Assembly (NCBI GenBank): GCA_016867725.1 | Contig: VGIX01000030.1 | Span: 1-22,205 of the forward strand | Length of the DNA: 22,205 nucleotides | Source: Candidatus Effluviviaceae Genus I sp. | GTDB taxonomy: Bacteria; Joyebacterota; Joyebacteria; Joyebacterales; Joyebacteraceae | Direction: 5' to 3' | Shown here: in pieces, positions 1-6,722 of the stretch | Layout: every line of letters begins with the position of its first letter | Numbering within the stretch: the stretch's first letter is position 1 | Notes under the pieces: model-generated | Database searches by the model: none | What the model saw: the letters and a program-made list of their open reading frames with translations, nothing else | What the model was told of the DNA's origin: nothing | Program-made: the position numbers and the translations under genes

Positions 1-546
1 CACTCCGACGTCGCCGCGGGAGCGCTCATCGGGTCGGCCGAGCTGGTGCGGGGGGCGAAACGGATGCTCGATCACTTGGGCGGGTCGCTGGACCCGCACG
101 CCTGCTTCCTGCTCGAGCGGGGGATGAAGACGCTGGCGCTCCGCGTGCGGCGGCAGAACGAGAGCGCGCAGAAGCTCGCGGAGACGCTGGCCGCGCACCG
201 CGCGGTCGCGCGCGTGCACTACCCGGGGCTTCGGGAACACCCGGGCCACGAGCGCGCGGCGAGGCTCTTCGACGGCATGGGCGGGATGCTGAGCTTCGAA
301 CTCCGCGGAGGCGTGCCCGTCGCGGAGCGATTCTCGGCCGCGCTCTCGATCCCCGCGCTCGCTCCGAGCCTCGGCGGAGTCGAGACGCTCGTTACGAGGC
401 CCGCGCTCACGTCGCACTCGGCCCTTGCTCCGGAGGAACGGGGCGCGCTCGGGATCGCGGACTCGCTCATCCGCGTCTCCGTCGGGATCGAAGCCGCTGA
501 GGATCTCATCGCGGACTTCGCGCAGGCGCTCGACCGCGCGGCGTGA
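1..546 (+). CDS. Trans-sulfuration family PLP enzyme, C-terminal part (cystathionine gamma-synthase/lyase or methionine gamma-lyase type)
   Basis: This is the C-terminal 181 residues of a Cys/Met-metabolism PLP-dependent enzyme. The frame is open from the first base, and the gene begins upstream of the window. The first residues, HSDVAAG, match the family segment just after the PLP-binding lysine (S-x-T-K-Y-x-x-GHSD), so the catalytic lysine itself lies outside. Further family blocks are the LDPHACFLLERGMKTL stretch (about residues 32-47), RVHYPGL, and near the end SLGGVETLVTRPALTSHSAL followed by GIADSLIRVSVGIEAAEDLI. These form the C-terminal substrate and cofactor domain of cytosolic tetramers that make or cleave cystathionine, or eliminate thiol from methionine or homocysteine. 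The family is certain. The exact reaction cannot be settled from this half, and the ATG at 46 is an internal codon. Confidence 0.93.
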   Translation, partial: HSDVAAGALIGSAELVRGAKRMLDHLGGSLDPHACFLLERGMKTLALRVRRQNESAQKLAETLAAHRAVARVHYPGLREHPGHERAARLFDGMGGMLSFELRGGVPVAERFSAALSIPALAPSLGGVETLVTRPALTSHSALAPEERGALGIADSLIRVSVGIEAAEDLIADFAQALDRAA

Positions 547-557
547 TCGGAGACGAG

Positions 558-585
558 CAACGCCGCTGCCTTGGCAGCGGCGTTG
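558..585 (+). terminator. Perfect 13-bp inverted repeat after the PLP enzyme; terminator-like hairpin
   Basis: The arms CAACGCCGCTGCC and GGCAGCGGCGTTG are perfect reverse complements separated by TT, 11 bases after the stop codon. There is no downstream T-run (TCGCAGTGAG follows). It is therefore a strong stem but not a canonical intrinsic terminator, and it may instead protect the 3' end or help Rho-dependent ending. Confidence 0.55.
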
Positions 586-623
586 TCGCAGTGAGGGGAC
601 ACTGGCGCTCTCTGGCACTTCCG

Positions 624-649
624 GACCTGCGGTGCGATGACCTGCGGTG
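624..649. repeat. Two copies of an 11-bp direct repeat
   Basis: GACCTGCGGTG occurs at 624-634 and again at 639-649, a 15-base period, in the gene-free stretch. Nothing else is attached to it. It could be a small tandem duplication or a pair of binding sites. Confidence 0.4.
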
Positions 650-690
650 GAGGTGAGGCTTCCGTCACGCTGGTCATTCGGGCTATGTGA

Positions 691-709
691 CCCGCGGGAT
701 GTCCGCGGG
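691..709. repeat. Short inverted repeat (CCCGCGG / CCGCGGG)
   Basis: Seven-base perfect arms flank a GATGT loop in the gene-free stretch 547-888. No T-tract follows. In DNA this GC-rich such stems occur by chance, so function is doubtful. Confidence 0.3.
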
Positions 710-776
710 GTTGCACGGCGTGTTCGGCGCGCGATTGAACGCCATTCGGGCCCGGCCGCGCGGGCCATCGCGGCGC

Positions 777-805
777 TTGCTTCCCCGCTCACGGCCTCGT
801 AGAAT
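777..805 (+). promoter_or_regulatory. Putative sigma70 promoter of the sodium/solute symporter gene
   Basis: TTGCTT (777-782), a 17-base spacer and TAGAAT (800-805) lie upstream of the symporter. Transcription would start near 812, giving a leader of roughly 77 bases that contains the hairpin at 832-853. The -10 is good and the -35 moderate. Confidence 0.5.
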
Positions 806-831
806 CCCCGCCGAGCCATGACAGGCCGCGC

Positions 832-853
832 GGCCACCCAGGCTTGGGTGGCC
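832..853 (+). promoter_or_regulatory. Leader hairpin upstream of the symporter start
   Basis: GGCCACCCA (832-840), loop GGCT, TGGGTGGCC (845-853) form a perfect 9-bp stem with a 4-base loop. It lies between the predicted transcription start and the ribosome binding site at 879-885. It is not followed by a T-run, so attenuation is not shown; mRNA stability or translation control is possible. Confidence 0.45.
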
Positions 854-888
854 GCATTCGCTTTCCGGGCCGAGCCACGGAGGGGCAC

Positions 889-2571
889 ATGTCCGCGCAG
901 CTTGCCGTCGTCCTCGCGTATCTCGGAGGGATGCTCGCCGTGAGCGCCGTCGTGCGTCGACGGCCGGGCGGACACCAGGAGTTCTTCCTCGCGGGTCGCA
1001 CGCTCGGCGCGCTCGTGCTGCTGGGCACGATGGCCGCGACGAACTTCAGCGCGTTCACCGTCGTGGGGTTCTCCGGCGCCGGGTATCGGATGGGCTTCGC
1101 GTTCTATCCCGTGATGGCCTACGGCACGGGCCTCATGGCGCTCACGTTCATCGTCATCGGGATCCCCGCGCTCCGGATCGGGCGCGAGCTCGGGCTCGTC
1201 ACGCCGGCGGAGCTCGTCGAGGCGAGGTTCGGCTCGCCGACGCTCGGCGTGTCGTTCGCCGCCGTGCAGGCGTTCTTCACGCTGCCGTACCTCGCGCTCC
1301 AGCCGCTCGCGGCCGGGTACGTCATCGAGGGCCTGCTCGGCGTTCCGCATGCTCTCGGCGCGGCCGCCGTGACTGCGGTCGTCGTGTGCTACGTGCTCGC
1401 GGGCGGCATGCGCACCGTGGCGTGGACGGACGTCGTGCAGGGGCTTCTCATGTTCGCGGCGCTCGCCGTCGGGCTCGGCGTGGTCGTCGCCGCGCTCGGA
1501 GGGTGGGGCGCGGCGATGGGGCGACTCGCGGCCGAGTCCCCCGCGCACCTCGCGCGCCCCGGGGCCGGGGGCGGGCTCACCGTCGGCATCTGGGCGAGCT
1601 ACATGGCCTTGTGGTTCACGGCCGACCCCATGCTCCCGCAGCTCTTCCAGCGGTTCTACGCGGCGAAGGACGAGAGGAGCCTCGTGCGGGTCGCCGCGTC
1701 CTACCCGGCCGTCACGACCGTGCTCTTCTTCATCCCCGTCGCGATGGGCGCCTTCGGCCGGCTCCTCGTGCCGGGCCTCGAGGGACAGGGCGCCGACAGG
1801 ATCTTCCCGCTCCTCATGGAGCGCTTCGGCGGGACGTGGCTCCACGCGCTCGCGGCGACGGGCGTTCTCGCGGCCATCATGTCCACCATGGACTCGCAGC
1901 TTCTCACGCTCGCGTCGATCGTCGAGCGCGACATCCTGAGGCGGAGAGAGCCCGCCGCGCTGGGGCCACGCGGTGCCCGCTCGTGGGAAGCGCGAGCGGC
2001 CGTCGCCGCCCTCGCCGTCGCGGGGCTGCTCCTCGCGCTTCGCCCGCCCGCGACCATGCTCGCGATCGCGACCGAGGCCTTCGCCGGGTTCGCCGTGCTG
2101 TTCCCCGTGGTCGTGGCGGCGCTCTACTGGAGGCGCGTGTCCGCGCGCGCCGCCGTCGCGTCCATCGCGGCGGGGGAGGCCGCCGTCATCGCATACCACT
2201 TCAAGGTGCTCCCGACGTTCGGGCTGCTCCCGGCCGTCCCGGCGACCGCGGTCGCGGCGGCCGTGCTCGTGATCGCGGGGCTCGCCGCCCCCTCGCGCCG
2301 GGAGCCGCCGGACGCGTTCGTCCGCCACGCCCGGTTCGGCATCGGACGGCGCGCGGCGGTCGCGTGGGCGGCGATCTTCGCGGCCTTCTGCGTGCTCTCG
2401 ACCGACTGGTGGCGCTTCGACGGAAGAAGCCCCGCGATGGTCGCGGGGCTTCCCGAGTGGGTCCTCCAGTTCATCGTGGTCGGGTTCGTGCTCGCCGTCG
2501 CGCTGGCCGCGTTCGGGAGGCGGGCGGCCGCGGGCCGGCGGCCCGCAGGCCCTACACCTCCGGCGGGATGA
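889..2571 (+). CDS. Sodium:solute symporter (SSS family)
   Basis: This is a 560-residue multi-pass inner-membrane protein of the SSS (SLC5-like) family, which couples Na+ entry to uptake of a small organic solute. Family marks seen are the N-terminal EFFLAGRTLG (about 31-40), the signature AGGMRTVAWTDVVQG (171-185) and the sodium-site helix region IMSTMDSQLLTLAS (330-343), with about 13 hydrophobic segments throughout. ATG 889 is chosen over the in-frame TTG 844 because GGAGGGG at 879-885 sits just before it and TTG 844 falls inside the leader hairpin. The substrate (proline, pantothenate, acetate, sugar and so on) cannot be read from the sequence, and neighbouring genes give no clue. The 3' end overlaps the convergent downstream gene by 20 bp. 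Confidence 0.93.
   Translation: MSAQLAVVLAYLGGMLAVSAVVRRRPGGHQEFFLAGRTLGALVLLGTMAATNFSAFTVVGFSGAGYRMGFAFYPVMAYGTGLMALTFIVIGIPALRIGRELGLVTPAELVEARFGSPTLGVSFAAVQAFFTLPYLALQPLAAGYVIEGLLGVPHALGAAAVTAVVVCYVLAGGMRTVAWTDVVQGLLMFAALAVGLGVVVAALGGWGAAMGRLAAESPAHLARPGAGGGLTVGIWASYMALWFTADPMLPQLFQRFYAAKDERSLVRVAASYPAVTTVLFFIPVAMGAFGRLLVPGLEGQGADRIFPLLMERFGGTWLHALAATGVLAAIMSTMDSQLLTLASIVERDILRRREPAALGPRGARSWEARAAVAALAVAGLLLALRPPATMLAIATEAFAGFAVLFPVVVAALYWRRVSARAAVASIAAGEAAVIAYHFKVLPTFGLLPAVPATAVAAAVLVIAGLAAPSRREPPDAFVRHARFGIGRRAAVAWAAIFAAFCVLSTDWWRFDGRSPAMVAGLPEWVLQFIVVGFVLAVALAAFGRRAAAGRRPAGPTPPAG
2530..2546. repeat. Inverted repeat at the convergent gene ends
   Basis: GCGGGCC (2530-2536), GGC, GGCCCGC (2540-2546) lies inside the last codons of the symporter gene and 5 bases past the stop of the minus-strand gene. 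It could act as a bidirectional 3'-end hairpin, but it has no T-run on either strand. Confidence 0.3.
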
Positions 2572-3895
2572 CCTCGGCCCATGACACGATCATCATGTCG
2601 CCGGTGAGAGGGAAGAACGGAGGGAAGAGCCTGAGCATCCGCGGATCGTAGTGCCAGTTGCGGTCGTAGCCGCTTCGCGCGACGCCCTGAACCCATGTTC
2701 CGACGCGCCACGCCTGGTCGGCGATGATGCCGCCCCAGATGGTGAGCGTGCCGCGGGCGGGCGGGTTGTTCCAGCCCTCGACCTGGAACCGTCTGTTGAG
2801 CGACATGAAGATGCCGTGGAGCTCGCAGTCGGTCCCGTTCGGGACCGTGTCCTTGATGTAGATGTCCTCGACAGCCACGAGTCCGAGGAGGTCGTCGCAT
2901 CCGGGGTCGGGTCCCTGGCCGGGCGTGGAGGCCGCGAAGAGGAGGTCGTCCGTGATCCAGATCTCCTTCGAGCAACCGAGGGTGAGCTGTCCGTCGATCG
3001 TGCCCTGGATCCAGACAGGGGAGTCGAACCAGGCGGCACCGTTGAGGTTCCTGAGCAGCACGTCGGTCCATCCCGAGAAGGTGCCGCCCGAGTAGCTCCG
3101 GTAGCTCAGGGTTCCCGCGGCTCCCCCCCTGCCCAGCACGACCTCACAGTAGCTGCTGTTGCCCGGCAGCGAGGGGCGGTGGAGGCCGCCGTTCATGGCC
3201 TCCGCGCGCAGGGTCTGGTTGAGAGCGTTGTAGTTGGGAAGCGGCACCTGCGGAACGCCGATCTGGTAGCCCGCCGTGAACGTCGGGTTGCTGTTCGGCG
3301 CCTCGATGTAGCTGCCTGAGGCCGTGACGCGGGCCCCGAACCACGGATCGCCGTCGATCCGCAGGTGGCCGTTCATGTGCACCGGCCCCTCGAAGTAGTC
3401 GCCCGTCATGAACCACGTGTCCGGCGCCTGCGAGTTGACGAGCCACTGGTAGTGCGCGAAGGTCTCAGGCGTGAGCACGACCCTGACCTGCCTGACGGCC
3501 CGGTCAACCTGTCCCGTCGAGACAACCGTGAAGAGCGGAAGCCCTAGCGGCCCGCTGCTCATGCCGGTCACGGTGTACCCATACTGGCCGCCGCCGAGCG
3601 TCTGCTGCTGTGCTCCGAGCCCCGTAGGGTCCAGGGCAGGGTTGCTCTCGTACAGCTTGCTCAGCCAGACACGGGCGCGCTCGATGCCGCCCTCCGCAAG
3701 CCACAGAGCCCGCGTGCTGTCGGCCCGGTACTCAACGACATCGGACTCGCCGACGCCCATGGACAGAAGGGCGACCCCGATGAGGAGCGCCGCTAGGGAC
3801 ATCGCCATGACCGCGACGAGACTCGCCGCGCCCTGCTCCGCACGCCCGCGGGGCGCCCGTGGCCAGTTCCTTCTCTCGCACGCTGGGACCCTCAT
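2552..3895 (-). CDS. PilX-like/DUF4900-type pilin-related secreted protein
   Basis: This 447-residue protein has a charged N-terminus followed by a single hydrophobic helix (about 22-46, from GAASLVAVMAMSL). The next segment (YRADSTRALWLAEGGIERARVWL) is typical of PilX/GspK-like type IV pilus accessory proteins, where the helix is followed by an A-x-x-AEAG-like stretch. No glutamate stands at +5 after Gly22, so it is not a classical major prepilin. The C-terminal half carries the pattern I recognise from DUF4900 proteins: IQGTIDGQLTLG, EIWITDDLLFA, LLGLVAVEDIYIKD, then LTIWGGIIADQAWRVGT and a closing YDPRMLRLFPPFFP segment. It is probably exported or pilus-associated, with unknown function. 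ATG 3895 is preferred over in-frame upstream codons because a GA-rich Shine-Dalgarno (reverse complement of CCCCCCTC, 3901-3908) precedes it. No pilin genes adjoin it, so it looks like an orphan accessory gene. Confidence 0.8.
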   Translation of the reverse strand: MRVPACERRNWPRAPRGRAEQGAASLVAVMAMSLAALLIGVALLSMGVGESDVVEYRADSTRALWLAEGGIERARVWLSKLYESNPALDPTGLGAQQQTLGGGQYGYTVTGMSSGPLGLPLFTVVSTGQVDRAVRQVRVVLTPETFAHYQWLVNSQAPDTWFMTGDYFEGPVHMNGHLRIDGDPWFGARVTASGSYIEAPNSNPTFTAGYQIGVPQVPLPNYNALNQTLRAEAMNGGLHRPSLPGNSSYCEVVLGRGGAAGTLSYRSYSGGTFSGWTDVLLRNLNGAAWFDSPVWIQGTIDGQLTLGCSKEIWITDDLLFAASTPGQGPDPGCDDLLGLVAVEDIYIKDTVPNGTDCELHGIFMSLNRRFQVEGWNNPPARGTLTIWGGIIADQAWRVGTWVQGVARSGYDRNWHYDPRMLRLFPPFFPLTGDMMIVSWAEVIPPEV

Positions 3896-4010
3896 CGTCT
3901 CCCCCCTCGGCATAGGTCGCTCGGCGGCTCGTCGGCCTCTGGAATGCCGACAGCGCTGGGGCGACCCGCCCCGGCTGAGCCGGTCAACTGCAAGCAGTGG
4001 TCCACAAGCG

Positions 4011-4039
4011 ACTATGCCATGCATTTGCCAGATTGTCAA
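4011..4039 (-). promoter_or_regulatory. Strong sigma70 promoter of the DUF4900 gene
   Basis: Read on the minus strand: consensus TTGACA (4039-4034), a 17-base spacer ending in TGG, then CATAGT (4016-4011). This is a perfect -35 with an extended -10. Transcription would start near 4004, giving a leader of about 108 bases. Confidence 0.75.
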
Positions 4040-4114
4040 GAATCCTGATGGCGCGGAACTCGGTCCATACCGCACCCGGGCGCTCATGCCCTCGTGTGCC
4101 AACCTCACTGCCGG

Positions 4115-4123
4115 TGCTATAAT
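4115..4123 (+). promoter_or_regulatory. Extended -10 promoter of the queF-yhhQ operon
   Basis: TGCTATAAT is a perfect extended -10 (TGn plus TATAAT). The -35 position (TGTGCC, 4095-4100, 17-base spacer) is poor, as expected for this class. Transcription would begin near 4130, about 58 bases before the queF start. The start-to-start region to the divergent gene (3896-4187) holds both promoters and nothing else I can identify. No preQ1 riboswitch pattern is visible in the leader. Confidence 0.65.
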
Positions 4124-4187
4124 CCCGCCCTTGGCCGCCCAGAGCCGCTGGGTAGTGAGGCCCGGCACGACGCGCAGGGGGAACGCC

Positions 4188-4595
4188 ATGGACAAGCTCA
4201 CCGGTCCCACTGATCTCGACGGGCTCACGCTCCTCGGGCGCGACGCCAGGCCGGAGCGAAGGCTCGAGACCTTCCCGAACCACCACGCCGGTCGTGACTA
4301 CGTCGTGACGCTCACGACGGACGAGTTCACCTGCGTCTGCCCCGCGACGGGCCAGCCCGACTTCGCGCATCTCGCCATTGAGTACGTTCCCGCCGAGCGC
4401 ATCCTCGAGTCGAAGTCGCTCAAGCTGTACCTGTGGTCGTACCGCGACCAGGGCGTGTTCCACGAGCATGTGGCCAACGTCATCCTCGACGACCTCGTGA
4501 GGGCCCTCGAGCCCCGGTGGTGCAGGGTGGCCGCGCGGTTCGCCGTCCGCGGCGGGATCGCGATCACCGTCGAAGCGGAGCACGGCAAGCGATGA
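4188..4595 (+). CDS. queF: NADPH-dependent 7-cyano-7-deazaguanine (preQ0) reductase QueF
   Basis: This cytosolic enzyme of 135 residues reduces the nitrile of preQ0 to preQ1 on the way to queuosine in tRNA. It is the short, single-domain (type I, Bacillus-like) form. Catalytic Cys51 and Asp58 are seen in the block EFTCVCPATGQPDF (46-59). The QueF signature ESKSLKLYLWSYRDQGVFHEH (about 74-94) carries the glutamate and the His92-Glu93 pair used in substrate binding. ATG 4188 has a good AGGGGG ribosome site (around 4176-4181) and matches the usual N-terminus; the frame runs open far upstream, but that region is the divergent gene's antisense. The stop overlaps the yhhQ start (ATGA), so the two are translationally coupled. 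The GTP-to-preQ0 genes (queC, queD, queE) are not in the window. Confidence 0.96.
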   Translation: MDKLTGPTDLDGLTLLGRDARPERRLETFPNHHAGRDYVVTLTTDEFTCVCPATGQPDFAHLAIEYVPAERILESKSLKLYLWSYRDQGVFHEHVANVILDDLVRALEPRWCRVAARFAVRGGIAITVEAEHGKR

Positions 4596-5341
4596 GCGCG
4601 CGCGCCGACGCTCCGGCGCCGACCGGGGCCCCGAGCCGCAACCCGGGCCGCGCCGAGGACGCCCTCCGCGTGACCGTGGCGCTCTTCGTCGGCGTCCTCA
4701 TCACCTCGAACTTCATCGCCGCCAAGCTCATCACCGTCGGCGGCCTCGTCGTGCCGGCCGCCGTGCTCGTGTTCCCGCTCGCGTACATCATCGGCGATGT
4801 GCTCACGGAGGTCTTCGGCTACGCGGCCGCGCGGAAGGCCATCTGGCTGGGCTTCGCGTGCAACGTCGTCGCCGTCGCGTTCTCGCACCTGGCCATCGCG
4901 CTGCCGCCGGCGGGGGCGTGGACGCTCCGGCCGTTTCCGGACACGGCGTCGTCGCAGGTCGCGTTCGCCGCGGTGCTGGGGCCGGCGCCGCGGATCGTTG
5001 CGGCGTCGCTCGCCGCGTACCTGTGCGGGGAGTTCCTGAACTCGATCGTGCTCGCGAAGCTCAAGGTCGCGACGGGCGGCAGGTTCCTGTGGGTGCGCAC
5101 GATCGGCTCGACGCTCGTGGGCCAGCTCGCGGACTCCGCGGTGTTCATCACCGCCGCGTTCGCGGGCACGGTGCCCGGCGGCGTGCTCAGGGACATCGTG
5201 CTCGTGCAGTGGCTCGTGAAGGTCGGGTTCGAGGCCGCCGCCACGCCTGGCACGTACCTCGTCGTGTGGCGGCTCAAGCGCGCGGTCGGCGTGGAGCACT
5301 TCGACACGCGGGTGAGCTTCAACCCGCTGAGGTGGGAGTAG
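4592..5341 (+). CDS. yhhQ: Queuosine precursor transporter, YhhQ/COG1738 family
   Basis: This is a 249-residue inner-membrane protein of the VUT/YhhQ family, which takes up queuosine precursors such as preQ0 or preQ1. Family marks are SNFIAAKL (39-46) in the first membrane helix and FPLAYIIGDVLTEVFGY (61-77). The later WVRTIGSTLVGQLADS segment and a C-terminal helix ending in a basic stretch also fit, and about six hydrophobic helices are visible. The start ATG overlaps the queF stop by the ATGA arrangement, so both are in one operon under the promoter at 4115-4123. The first 25 residues are a polar, proline/alanine-rich extension before the first helix. Pairing with queF suggests import of preQ0 followed by its reduction, though uptake of preQ1 or queuine cannot be excluded. 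Confidence 0.93.
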   Translation: MSARADAPAPTGAPSRNPGRAEDALRVTVALFVGVLITSNFIAAKLITVGGLVVPAAVLVFPLAYIIGDVLTEVFGYAAARKAIWLGFACNVVAVAFSHLAIALPPAGAWTLRPFPDTASSQVAFAAVLGPAPRIVAASLAAYLCGEFLNSIVLAKLKVATGGRFLWVRTIGSTLVGQLADSAVFITAAFAGTVPGGVLRDIVLVQWLVKVGFEAAATPGTYLVVWRLKRAVGVEHFDTRVSFNPLRWE

Positions 5342-5358
5342 GGCACACCAGGAGCGGC

Positions 5359-6483
5359 CTACCGTCCGGTGGTGACGTACTCGATGAGCAGCTCTCCGAC
5401 GCGCGCGTTGTCGCTCATCCCGCCGAACGCGTGGCTTCCCGGCCCGTAGGCAAGGAGCGGCACCATGGACGCCGTGTGGTCGTCGCACGCGAAGTGCGGG
5501 GCCGTGATGGCGCGCCGTTCGAGCGAGCCGTCAAGAAGCGCGTAGCCTCCGGTCTCGTGGTCCGACGTGACGACGACGAGCGTCCGCCCGTCGCGCTCGG
5601 CGAAGTCCATCACCACGCCCACGGCGGCGTCGAAGTCGAGCATCTCGTCCACGATCCAGTCGTGGTCGTTCTCGTGCCCGCCCCAGTCGATCTGAGAGCC
5701 CTCGACCATCAGGAAGAACCCGTCGTCGTCGCGCGAGAGGACCTCAAGGGCCTTCCAGGTCAGCTCGCGCAGGTCGGGGTCGCGCTCGCGGGCGCGGCCC
5801 GGGTGGTCCGGCGCGAAGAAGGCGGCCGCGCGCTCCGTGTCGCCCAGCGCCCTGAACTCGGCCGGCGCCAGCGCGACGGGCATCCGCTCGCGTATCGCGC
5901 TCAGAAGGTCGAGCCCGTCGTGGCGCCCGCCGCCCTCCGCGGCCGGCAGAAAGTGCGACCAGCCGCCGCCGAAGAGCACCTCTACGTCGCTCGCGGCGAT
6001 CTGCTGCGCAATCTCGAGGTTGTCCTCGCGGCCCGCGACGTGCGCCACGAACGCGGCCGGCGTCGCGTGCGTGATCGAGCACGTGACGACGAGCCCCGTG
6101 GCCATACCGCGGTCCTCGGCGTGATCGAGGACAGTCCTGAGCGCGACACCCACAGGCGACATCGCCACAGTGCCGTTCACGGTCTTGTGCCCCGTCGCGA
6201 GGGCCGTGCCGCTCGCGGCGGAGTCGGTCACGAGCGCGCTCGCCGACCAGGTGGACACGATCCCCCCGACCGGCAGCCGCTCCATCTCGAGCCGCCCCGC
6301 CGCCACCTTCGCCGAGGTGACGTGGGCCGTTCCCATGCCGTCCCCGATCATGAGGACCACGTTGCGGGGCCCGGCGACGGGGGAGGGTGCGGGACGCACG
6401 GGAGCGTGCGCGCAGCCTGCGGCGATCAGGACAAGGAGTAGGATGAACGCCTTCGCTGTCGCCCCCGTGACGCTTCTTGACAT
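5359..6483 (-). CDS. Alkaline phosphatase (PhoA family), predicted lipoprotein
   Basis: This is a 374-residue phosphomonoesterase of the PhoA superfamily. A hydrophobic signal ends in a lipobox-like LIAAGC (Cys24), so it is probably a lipid-anchored periplasmic or outer-membrane protein. Catalytic features seen are metal-binding Asp48 in MIGDGMG, the serine nucleophile in VTDSAASGTA (Ser88), and THATPAAFVAHV equivalent to the active-site arginine region. Further on are MVEGSQIDWGGHEND with metal ligands, TSDHETGG, and the late DHTASMVPLLAYGPGSH block with the last zinc histidine. All metal sites appear intact. ATG 6483 is preferred over the upstream in-frame ATGs because GGAGGG precedes it and the signal peptide follows at once. 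It releases phosphate from organic esters; no pho box is obvious. It converges with yhhQ with a 17-base gap. Confidence 0.95.
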   Translation of the reverse strand: MSRSVTGATAKAFILLLVLIAAGCAHAPVRPAPSPVAGPRNVVLMIGDGMGTAHVTSAKVAAGRLEMERLPVGGIVSTWSASALVTDSAASGTALATGHKTVNGTVAMSPVGVALRTVLDHAEDRGMATGLVVTCSITHATPAAFVAHVAGREDNLEIAQQIAASDVEVLFGGGWSHFLPAAEGGGRHDGLDLLSAIRERMPVALAPAEFRALGDTERAAAFFAPDHPGRARERDPDLRELTWKALEVLSRDDDGFFLMVEGSQIDWGGHENDHDWIVDEMLDFDAAVGVVMDFAERDGRTLVVVTSDHETGGYALLDGSLERRAITAPHFACDDHTASMVPLLAYGPGSHAFGGMSDNARVGELLIEYVTTGR

Positions 6484-6571
6484 CGTCGGCCCTCCGAGGA
6501 ACGAACGGTTTCGGCGCCGCCTCGCGGCCCGAGCGCCCGCCCGGGCCGTCATGGTGCGCCGCTCGAACAAG

Positions 6572-6599
6572 AGCGTAGCACGCGGCCGCCGGAAGTCAA
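6572..6599 (-). promoter_or_regulatory. Putative promoter of the alkaline phosphatase gene
   Basis: On the minus strand: TTGACT (6599-6594), a 16-base spacer ending in TGC, then TACGCT (6577-6572). The start would be near 6565, with a leader of about 80 bases. This also shows that the in-frame ATG codons nearer 6550-6570 are unlikely starts. Confidence 0.6.
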
Positions 6600-6652
6600 A
6601 CGAGGCGGCGGGACCGGTCTATCAGGCTCTGGTCTCGGGCCGCGCGACCGGC

Positions 6653-6658
6653 TACAAT
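6653..6658 (+). promoter_or_regulatory. Putative -10 (TACAAT) of the gene at 6723
   Basis: TACAAT stands out in GC-rich surroundings 65 bases before the ATG. The -35 region (TGGTCT, 6630-6635) is weak. It is divergent from the phosphatase promoter, with about 50 bases between them. Confidence 0.45.
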
Positions 6659-6722
6659 GGAGACATCCCGTTGCGGCGCGTGCTGCCCGGAACCGCAGCG
6701 GACACCGCCCGGAGGTGACGCG

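Noticed and set aside
844-888. In-frame TTG start for the symporter
   Set aside because: It falls inside the leader hairpin with no ribosome site; ATG 889 follows GGAGGGG.
4124-4187. preQ1 riboswitch in the queF leader
   Set aside because: No compact pseudoknot with an A-rich tail is visible; the leader is GC-rich with only weak stems.
4858-6441. 527-codon plus-strand frame across yhhQ and the alkaline phosphatase
   Set aside because: It crosses two well-supported genes in other frames, and its translation is low-complexity Arg/Gly/Ala.
6672-6699. Two mutually exclusive hairpins in the leader of the gene at 6723
   Set aside because: Stems of only five pairs in GC-rich DNA are expected by chance, and no attenuator or start-site masking is evident.
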